From positions 1-64,000 of the forward strand of contig NZ_BOMY01000021.1 in NCBI RefSeq assembly GCF_016862435.1: 64,000 nucleotides of DNA, read 5' to 3'. The notes below the pieces were generated by a model. That model searched no databases. It saw only the letters and a program-made list of their open reading frames with translations, and was not told the origin of the DNA. The stretch comes from Paractinoplanes tereljensis (GTDB taxonomy: Bacteria; Actinomycetota; Actinomycetes; Mycobacteriales; Micromonosporaceae). The translations under genes and the position numbers were made by a program. Below are positions 57,751 to 64,000 of this stretch, in pieces. Every line of letters starts with the position of its first letter. Within the stretch, counting starts at the first letter, position 1.

Positions 57751-59808
57751 TCAGGCGGGCTGGTGGGTGGGTAGCCGTACGGTGAAGGTGGTGGCGGCCT
57801 CGTCGGTCTCGCTGACGTTCACCGTGCCGCCGTGCTGTTCGACGATGGCGCGGGCGATGGTCAGGCCCAGGCCGGTGCCCGGAATGCCGCCGTGCCGGGC
57901 GCTGTCGCTGCGGAAGAACAGGTCGAACAGCCGGTCGCGTTCCTCGGCCGGGATCCGGTTGCCGGTGTTCGACACCGCCAGGGTGGCCGCGAGCGGGTCG
58001 ACGTGCAGATTGACCCCGACCGTGCTGCCCAGCCGGGCCCAGGTCAGCGCGTTGGACAGCAGTTCGTCGACCACCTGGCGCAGCCGTGCGGGATCGCCGT
58101 GCAGCGGTGCCGCCGGCGGGATGTTCGCCTCGATCGTCACCTGGGCCGGGGCGCTCGCCCGGGCGCCGTCGACGGCCGCCCGCACGACCTCGGTCAGGCA
58201 CATGGCTTGCGGGCTCAGATCGATGTGCCCGGACCGCAGCCCCGCGACGTCGAGCAGCTTCACCACAATGGCGTTCAGGGCCGCGGTGTTGCGCTGCATG
58301 ACCTGCAGCATCGAGCGATGCTCGGCGGGCAGGTCGGCTTCCTCGAGCAACATGTCGGTGCAGGACTGGACGCTGGTCAGTGGGGTGCGCAGTTCATGGC
58401 CGACCAGGGCGATGAATTCGTCGCGGGTCCGGTCGAGCTCGGCGGTGAGGCCTTCGGCGCGGCGCCGGGCGAGGAACTCGCCGATGTGCGCCCCGATGCC
58501 GGTCATGATGGCGGTGCGGGTGTCGTCGGGGACTTCGGCGGTGTCGCTGTAGCAGGCCAGTACGCCGAGGATGGCCAAACCGCTGGGGATCGGGATGGCC
58601 AGGGCGGCGCGCAACGGCCCCCAGTCCTCGGCCTGCTGAGCGGCGTGCGGGTCGGTGCTCAGGTTCTGCGCCCAGACCGGGTCCGCGGTCTGCCAGGCCC
58701 GTCCGGGCAGCCCCTGCCCGTAGTGCAACAGCTCGGACGACCGGCAGAGCCGGTCATGACCAGGTTCGGTCCAGCAGGTGTTACGGCGCAGCGACTGGGT
58801 GACCTCGTCAACGGTCCAGAACTCCACCGCCGACCATTCCGGCAGCCGCCCGATCGCCTGCACGATCCCGGCCAGCACCTCATCGGGCGGGTCAGGCTTC
58901 GAGGTCAGCTGCGAGATCTCCAGCTCGCATTCCTTGTAGCGGGTGGCCCGGCGATGCATGGTCACCTCGTGCAGAGCCACCACCGCGGCCAACCCGGGCC
59001 GGCCAACCACCGATCGGCCGTTTACCCGGAAGAACTGCCGCGGCTGACCCGGCGGGCGGAACATGACCTCCGCGTCGCGGACCAGTTCGCCACGCAGGGC
59101 GCGCATCAGCGGCTCGTCGTCGTCGCGCATGCTGCGCCCGTCCGGGTGGAAGGCGTGCCGGTGCTGCGCCCACTGTTGGACGGGCACGCCATCGGCCAGG
59201 TCGCCGAACAGCCGCCGCGCGGCCTCGTTGTGCAGCACGGCCCGCCCCTCGGCGTCACAGCCGACCACCGCGGTCTCCAGGCTGTCGAGCAGGGCGTGCA
59301 TCGCTTGGTTCTGCTCCTGCAACTGGCGCCGGGTGAAGACCTCGGAGGCCCACAGCTCGTGCGGCTCGTCCGAGTCCTGCCGACTGGCCTGGATGTAGTC
59401 GGTGACGTCCTCCACCCGGTTGACGACCCAGAGCAGCTCACCGTCCGCCCCCAGCACAGGCGCGTTGACCGGCGCAAAGTACAGCGTTCGCGGACCCTCG
59501 GCACGCTGGTCGACGACGTACTCCTGAATCGGCACCGTGTCCACCACCAGGTCCCGCACAACCCGCCGCAACGACTCCCGCAACAGCTCCCGAAGCGGGT
59601 CACCATCATCGGGAAACACCTCGAACAGAGGCCGCCCCACCATCTCCGCAAGACGAGTCCTGGTGGCCGCCAGGTAAGCCTCGTTAGCGTCCAGGATCAC
59701 CAGGTCCGGGCTAAGCACCAGAACGGGCGTAGGCAGAGCGCCAAACAGCAACCGGTAGTCAATACCGCTAACCCGATCCTGCGACGAGCCATCCCCAGAC
59801 CCCGACAT
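57751..59808 (-). CDS. PAS-PAS-GAF sensor histidine kinase
   Basis: 685 residues. Two PAS domains (about 17-140: YRLLFGALPTPVLVLSPDLVILDANEAYLAAT; about 165-285: HALLDSLETAVVGCDAEGRAVLHNEAARRLFG), a GAF domain (about 305-445: YGQGLPGRAWQTADPVWAQNLSTDPHAAQ), HisKA H-box FIALVGHELRTPL (His about 471) and an HATPase_c domain (RLRQVVDELLSNALTWA, GGIPGTGLGLTIARAIVEQHGG). No membrane segments, so it senses an internal signal such as redox state, light or a small molecule. No response regulator gene is adjacent, so it is an orphan kinase. A TAGAAT -10 lies 6 bp before the ATG, suggesting a leaderless message. Confidence 0.95.
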   Translation of the reverse strand: MSGSGDGSSQDRVSGIDYRLLFGALPTPVLVLSPDLVILDANEAYLAATRTRLAEMVGRPLFEVFPDDGDPLRELLRESLRRVVRDLVVDTVPIQEYVVDQRAEGPRTLYFAPVNAPVLGADGELLWVVNRVEDVTDYIQASRQDSDEPHELWASEVFTRRQLQEQNQAMHALLDSLETAVVGCDAEGRAVLHNEAARRLFGDLADGVPVQQWAQHRHAFHPDGRSMRDDDEPLMRALRGELVRDAEVMFRPPGQPRQFFRVNGRSVVGRPGLAAVVALHEVTMHRRATRYKECELEISQLTSKPDPPDEVLAGIVQAIGRLPEWSAVEFWTVDEVTQSLRRNTCWTEPGHDRLCRSSELLHYGQGLPGRAWQTADPVWAQNLSTDPHAAQQAEDWGPLRAALAIPIPSGLAILGVLACYSDTAEVPDDTRTAIMTGIGAHIGEFLARRRAEGLTAELDRTRDEFIALVGHELRTPLTSVQSCTDMLLEEADLPAEHRSMLQVMQRNTAALNAIVVKLLDVAGLRSGHIDLSPQAMCLTEVVRAAVDGARASAPAQVTIEANIPPAAPLHGDPARLRQVVDELLSNALTWARLGSTVGVNLHVDPLAATLAVSNTGNRIPAEERDRLFDLFFRSDSARHGGIPGTGLGLTIARAIVEQHGGTVNVSETDEAATTFTVRLPTHQPA

Positions 59809-60099
59809 ACCACCATTCTACGCAAATAACACCGTTTACCAGGAAGAACGACTGCCTAGACCCACCGGCGAACCCGACAACCCACGTAACTCGCAAGCCG
59901 CTTTAGACCGCACCCCGCCCCAACCGCACCCGGCGCGGAATGTTCCCAGGACCCACTCCAAAGCCCGGCCGGCCCGACCGGCCCGCCTCCAGTAACCACA
60001 GCGCGGAAGCCAGACCACCGAGCAAAAGGGGACCGCAAGCCCAGCCATGCACGAAGCGGCGAGCAACCAAAGTCCTGCCCGCCACAGGCGACCAGGCAA
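59809..60099. other. Intergenic region without a recognised gene
   Basis: C-rich sequence between the histidine kinase promoter and the mmsB terminator. Open frames here are short and overlap in several frames, with no domain. It probably holds only the kinase promoter. Confidence 0.55.
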
Positions 60100-60173
60100 G
60101 GTTGGGGGCCGTGGGTGAGTACGCAGGGCATAGATGCTTTACCGCCCAGCGTGCTCACCCACGGCCCCCAACC
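60100..60173 (-). terminator. Very long hairpin after the monosaccharide ABC operon
   Basis: Arms at 60100-60129 and 60144-60173 pair at 28 of 30 positions, with a perfect 20-bp outer stem (GGTTGGGGGCCGTGGG... / ...CCCACGGCCCCCAACC), two mismatches and a 14-nt loop. It begins 16 bp after the mmsB stop. There is no U-tract. Most likely a strong terminator; its size is also compatible with a small palindromic element. Confidence 0.8.
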
Positions 60174-60189
60174 GTCCCCGCGCAAGAAA

Positions 60190-61443
60190 TCAGCGGGAGG
60201 CCCCAGCCCGCCGCTTGGTCCAGACGTCGAAGGCGACCGCGGCGAGAAGCACCGCGCCCTTGACCAGCATGACCTGCTCGGACGGAGCGCCGATCAGACT
60301 CATGCCGTTGTTGATCACGCCCATGATCAGACCACCGGTGATCGCGCCGACCACCTTGCCGACGCCGCCCTGCACCGCCGCACCGCCGATGAAGGCGGCC
60401 GCGATGGCGTCCAGTTCGAACTGGTCGCCGCCGGTCGGGTTGGCCTGGTTGAGCCGCCCCGCAAAGATGATCCCGGCGATGGCGGACAGCACGCCCATGT
60501 TCACGAAGATCCAGAACACGACGGATTTGACCTTGACGCCGGAGAGCGTCGCGGCCTGCAGGTTGCCGCCGACCGCGTAGATCTGGCGGCCGAACACCGC
60601 GCGGTTGGTGAGCAGCGTGTAGCCGAGCACCAGGACCGCCAGCAGCACCAGCACCCACGGCAGGTTGCGGAAGCGGGCCAGCTGGACCACCACGAACATG
60701 ACCACCACGGCGGCCACCGCGATCTTCGCGATGAACAGCGGGAGCGCCTCGACGGCCTGGCCGTAGCGCACCCGCCCGGCCCGCGAACGCCACTGGCTGA
60801 CCACGATGCCGGCCACCGCGAACACGCCGATCAGCAAACTCAGCAGGTCGGCGCCGCCCAGGTAGTCACCCAGGCCGATGTTGCCGAGGTAGCCGTCGGT
60901 GAAGCCGTTGGCCAGGGTCCGCACCGATTCGGGGAACGGGCCGATGCCGCGGTTGCCGAGGATCATGTAGGTGATCGCCCGGAACAGCAGCATGCCGGCC
61001 AGGGTGACGATGAAGGCGGGAATGCCGAAGTACGCCACCCAGTAGCCCTGCCACGCGCCGATCGCGGCACCGACCACGATGGTGATCAGCAGAGCGAGCG
61101 GCCACGGCACGTGGTGGTTGACCATCAGGACGGCCGCGATGGCGCCGGTCGCCGCGACGACCGAGCCGACCGACAGGTCGATGTGGCCAGAGATGATCAC
61201 CAGGATCATCCCGATCGCGAGGATCAGGATGTAGGAGTTCTGGACGATGATGTTGCTGATGTTCTGCGGCGCGAGCATGTCGCCGTCGGTGAGGATCGTG
61301 AACAGCAGCACGATCGCGGCGAAGGCGATGTAGATGCCGCTCTGCCGCAAGTTGATCGAGAACTTGCGGCCGGTCCCGGACGTCTCGGGCAGCGACGGGC
61401 CGCCGCCCACGGCGAGGTCGGCGTTGGTCGGGGCGACACTCAC
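60190..61443 (-). CDS. mmsB: Multiple-monosaccharide ABC transporter permease
   Basis: 417 residues from GTG ([15 protein letters not shown]), whose codon overlaps the mmsA stop (GTGA). About ten membrane segments, with the RbsC/XylH-type signature [27 protein letters not shown] and [39 protein letters not shown]. It resembles GguB/MmsB of the ChvE-Ggu importer. Forms the channel for pentoses and hexoses such as xylose, arabinose and galactose, matching the arabinose- and galactose-releasing enzymes in this window. Confidence 0.93.
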   Translation of the reverse strand: MSVAPTNADLAVGGGPSLPETSGTGRKFSINLRQSGIYIAFAAIVLLFTILTDGDMLAPQNISNIIVQNSYILILAIGMILVIISGHIDLSVGSVVAATGAIAAVLMVNHHVPWPLALLITIVVGAAIGAWQGYWVAYFGIPAFIVTLAGMLLFRAITYMILGNRGIGPFPESVRTLANGFTDGYLGNIGLGDYLGGADLLSLLIGVFAVAGIVVSQWRSRAGRVRYGQAVEALPLFIAKIAVAAVVVMFVVVQLARFRNLPWVLVLLAVLVLGYTLLTNRAVFGRQIYAVGGNLQAATLSGVKVKSVVFWIFVNMGVLSAIAGIIFAGRLNQANPTGGDQFELDAIAAAFIGGAAVQGGVGKVVGAITGGLIMGVINNGMSLIGAPSEQVMLVKGAVLLAAVAFDVWTKRRAGASR

Positions 61444-62972
61444 CGTGGTGCCTCCTGTCCGGCGGTCATGAGGGTCATCAGACCTTCCTGGGTGGCCTCG
61501 GCCCGGGGCACCTCACCGGTGATCCGGCCGGCCGAGAGGGTGTAGATCCGGTCGCAGAGCCCGAGCAGTTCGGGCAGCTCGGAGGAGATCAGCAGCACGG
61601 CTTTCCCCTCGTCGGCGAGCCGGTTGATGATCGTGTAAATCTCGTACTTGGCGCCGACGTCGATGCCACGGGTGGGCTCGTCGAGGATCAGCACGTCCGG
61701 GTCGGTGAAAATCCACTTGGACAGGACGACTTTTTGCTGATTTCCGCCGGAGAGCTTGCCGGTGATGCTGGAGACGCTCGGGGCCTTGATGTTGAGGCTG
61801 CGCCGGTATTCCTCGGCGACCTTGAATTCCTCGTTGTCGTCGACCCAGCCACCCCGGGCGAGCTTGCCGAGGGCCGCGGCGGAGACGTTCCGCTTGATGT
61901 CCTCGATCAGGTTCAGCCCGTACCTCTTGCGGTCTTCTGTCGCGTACGCGATGCCGTGTTTGATGGCCTCGCGGACGGACCGCAACCGGATCTCCTGGCC
62001 GTCCTTGATGATTCGCCCGGAGATGCCGGTCCCGTAGGACCGGCCGAAGACGCTCATCGCCAGCTCGGTGCGGCCGGCGCCCATCAGGCCGGCCAACCCG
62101 ACGATCTCGCCGCGGCGCAGGTTCAGGCTGGCGTTGTCGACGAGCAACCGGCCGTGCTGGGTGGGGCTGTGCACGGACCAGTTCTCGATCCGCAGCACCT
62201 CGTCGCCGATGGTCGGCTCGTGCGGCGGGAAGCGGTGGTCCAGGTCCCGGCCGACCATGCCCGAAATGATCTTGTCTTCGGTCAGGCCCTCGGCCGGCAG
62301 GGTGGTGATCGTCTTTCCGTCCCGCAGGATCGTCACCCGATCGGCGATGGCCAGCACCTCGTTGAGCTTGTGCGAGATGATCACACAGGTGATGCCCTGG
62401 TCGCGCAGGCCGCGCAGCAGCCCGAGCAGGTGTTCCGAGTCGTCGTCGTTGAGTGCCGCGGTGGGCTCGTCCAGGATGAGCAGCTGCACTCGCTTGGACA
62501 GCGCCTTGGCGATCTCGACCAGCTGCTGCTTGCCGACGCCGAGGTCGAGCACCTGGGTGACCGGGTTCTCGTTGAGGCCGACCCGCTTCATCAGCTCGGC
62601 GGCGGCGGCGTTCGTCCGGTTCCAGTCGATCAGCCCGCGCTTGGACTGCTCGTTGCCGAGGAAGATGTTCTCGGCGATGGACAGGTTGGACGCGAGCGCC
62701 AGCTCCTGGTGAATGATCACGATGCCACGGTGCTCGCTGTCCCGGATGCCGGCGAACCGGCATTCCTGGCCGTCGAACTCGATGTCACCCTCGTAGTCAC
62801 CGTGGGGGTAGACGCCGGAAAGCACCTTCATCAGGGTGGACTTTCCGGCGCCGTTCTCCCCGCAGATCGCGTGAATCTCGCCGCGGGACACCTCCAGGTT
62901 GACGTCCGCGAGCGCTTTCACGCCCGGGAACGTCTTGGTGATGCCCCGCATCCGCAGGATGGTGTCACTCAT
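61440..62972 (-). CDS. mmsA: Multiple-monosaccharide ABC transporter ATPase, duplicated
   Basis: 510 residues with two ABC cassettes. First: Walker [10 protein letters not shown], signature-like [17 protein letters not shown], Walker [12 protein letters not shown]. Second: a degenerate Walker [17 protein letters not shown], signature [15 protein letters not shown], Walker [20 protein letters not shown]. This arrangement is normal for RbsA/XylG/GguA ATPases. Starts 4 bp after the chvE stop, so the operon order is chvE-mmsA-mmsB. Confidence 0.95.
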   Translation of the reverse strand: MSDTILRMRGITKTFPGVKALADVNLEVSRGEIHAICGENGAGKSTLMKVLSGVYPHGDYEGDIEFDGQECRFAGIRDSEHRGIVIIHQELALASNLSIAENIFLGNEQSKRGLIDWNRTNAAAAELMKRVGLNENPVTQVLDLGVGKQQLVEIAKALSKRVQLLILDEPTAALNDDDSEHLLGLLRGLRDQGITCVIISHKLNEVLAIADRVTILRDGKTITTLPAEGLTEDKIISGMVGRDLDHRFPPHEPTIGDEVLRIENWSVHSPTQHGRLLVDNASLNLRRGEIVGLAGLMGAGRTELAMSVFGRSYGTGISGRIIKDGQEIRLRSVREAIKHGIAYATEDRKRYGLNLIEDIKRNVSAAALGKLARGGWVDDNEEFKVAEEYRRSLNIKAPSVSSITGKLSGGNQQKVVLSKWIFTDPDVLILDEPTRGIDVGAKYEIYTIINRLADEGKAVLLISSELPELLGLCDRIYTLSAGRITGEVPRAEATQEGLMTLMTAGQEAPR

Positions 62973-62976
62973 TCGC

Positions 62977-64000
62977 TCAGGAACCCAGCTGAGCCTGGGT
63001 GTAGTAACCGCCGTCGACCAGGACCTTCTGGTAGTTCGACTTGTCGACGATCACCGACTGCAGCAGCATCGACGGGACGACCTTCACGCCGTTGTCGTAG
63101 TCGGTCGTGTTGTTGGTCTCCGGCTTCTGTCCCTTGAGGACCGCGTCGGCCATGGCCACCGTGGTCTTGGCGAGCTCCCGGGTGTCCTTGTAGATCGTCG
63201 AGTACTGCTCACCCGCGATGATCGACTTGACCGAGGCGAGCTCGGCGTCCTGGCCGGTCACGATCGGGTAGGGCTGCGCGGCGGTGCCGTAACCGTTGCT
63301 CTTGAGCGCGGACAGGATGCCGATCGACAGACCGTCGTAGGGCGAGAGCACGCCGTCAACCTTGGCGCCCGAGCGGTAGGTCGAGGTCAGGATGTTCTCC
63401 ATCCGGTCCTGGGCGACCTTCGGCTGCCAGCGCAGGATCGCGACCGTCTTGAAGTCGGTCTGCTTGCTCTTGACGACGATCGTGCCGTCCTCGATGAACG
63501 GCTTGAGCACGCTCATCGCACCGTTGAAGAAGAACGTCGCGTTGTTGTCGTCCGGCGAGCCGGCGAACAGCTCGATGTTGAACGGGCCCTTCGCGGTGCC
63601 CTTCGAGCCGTCGGCGTTGAGCACCTTCAGGCCGGTCAGCAGCGAGGTGGCCTGCTGCACGCCGACCTTGTTGTTGTCGAAGGTGGCGTAGTAGTCCACG
63701 TTCGGGCTGTTGCGGATCAGCCGGTCGTAGGCGATGACCGGGATGTTGGCGGCCTTCGCGTTCTCCAGCTGGGTGGTGATCGCGGTGCCGTCGATCGAGG
63801 CGATGATCAGCAGCTTGGCGCCCTTGGTGATCTGGTTGTCCAGCTGCTGGGTCTGCGTCGGGATCTTGTCCTCGGCGTACTGCAGGTCGACCTGGTAGCC
63901 CAGGGCCTCGAGCTGCTTCTTCAGGTTGTCACCGTCGGAGATCCAGCGCTCCGAGGACCGCGTCGGCATGGTGACACCGATCAGGCCACCCTTGGCGTCG
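62977..64000 (-). CDS. chvE: Multiple-monosaccharide binding protein, partial
   Basis: The C-terminal about 341 residues are inside the window; the signal peptide and start lie beyond the right edge. The type-1 periplasmic-binding fold is clear: [120 protein letters not shown]. This matches the ChvE/GguABC sugar-binding group that binds several aldose monosaccharides. First gene of the chvE-mmsA-mmsB operon. Confidence 0.92.
   Translation of the reverse strand, partial: DAKGGLIGVTMPTRSSERWISDGDNLKKQLEALGYQVDLQYAEDKIPTQTQQLDNQITKGAKLLIIASIDGTAITTQLENAKAANIPVIAYDRLIRNSPNVDYYATFDNNKVGVQQATSLLTGLKVLNADGSKGTAKGPFNIELFAGSPDDNNATFFFNGAMSVLKPFIEDGTIVVKSKQTDFKTVAILRWQPKVAQDRMENILTSTYRSGAKVDGVLSPYDGLSIGILSALKSNGYGTAAQPYPIVTGQDAELASVKSIIAGEQYSTIYKDTRELAKTTVAMADAVLKGQKPETNNTTDYDNGVKVVPSMLLQSVIVDKSNYQKVLVDGGYYTQAQLGS

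Overview
The window looks like a chromosomal segment of a filamentous actinobacterium of the Micromonosporaceae (Actinoplanes-like). This rests on the very high G+C content, frequent GTG and TTG starts, actinobacterial families (DUF574 methyltransferases, CBM13/ricin-tailed secreted glycosidases, sugar ABC operons without their own ATPase) and protein style. The genus is an inference from style, not from a marker gene. No rRNA, tRNA, CRISPR array, transposase or prophage was seen.

Layout. 1-1503: a GGTCCG/GGGTCC hexamer array and a degenerate 36-nt repeat tract with no convincing gene. 1504-4642: a phosphotransferase-like gene, a repeat cluster around a remnant of a lytic transglycosylase, a membrane protein with an Ala/Pro/Gly tail, and a lipoprotein hydrolase. 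4662-9258: secreted GH54 arabinofuranosidase and GH30 enzymes, both with CBM13 domains, flanking an ArsR/SRPBCC pair. 9347-12465: GNAT, DUF574 methyltransferase, and a divergent saccharopine-dehydrogenase-like/TetR pair with two near-identical operators. 12481-20969: a divergent TIR-TPR-zinc-ribbon gene and XRE regulator, followed by a two-gene dynamin-like operon with three GTPase domains. This is the best candidate for an undescribed defence or membrane-stress system.

21014-39318: carbohydrate use. It holds a CBM6-DUF1996 protein, a LacI-controlled operon (two permeases, binding protein, GH42 beta-galactosidase), a CYTH protein, and a second sugar operon (binding protein, two permeases, GH130, an (alpha/alpha)6-like secreted protein) joined by start/stop overlaps. 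39407-41012: a TetR gene and an epoxide hydrolase gene, divergent and both lacking their 5' ends at one junction, which looks like a deletion scar. 41046-52905: GH95 fucosidase, SDR/LysR pair, a flavin monooxygenase coupled to an 86-residue acidic repeat peptide, a pentapeptide-repeat protein, a frameshifted methyltransferase remnant, a GMC oxidoreductase and a PL3 pectate lyase. 53122-57538: a 1353-residue membrane-anchored STAND-type NTPase with about 16 46-residue TPR units and a small glycine-zipper protein. 57751-64000: a PAS-PAS-GAF histidine kinase and a multiple-monosaccharide ABC transporter (mmsB, mmsA, chvE) running off the right edge.

How it works together. GH54, GH30, GH42, GH95, GH130 and PL3 enzymes with three sugar importers point to a soil saprophyte that takes apart pectin side chains (arabinan, galactan, fucosylated glycans) outside the cell and finishes the oligosaccharides inside. 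The two malF/malG-type importers have no ATPase gene and probably share one encoded elsewhere. Local repressors (LacI, TetR, ArsR, LysR) sit next to visible palindromes. Scattered remnants (transglycosylase, methyltransferase, TetR/epoxide hydrolase) show that the region has been rearranged. All function calls are from reading translated sequence; no database search was possible.
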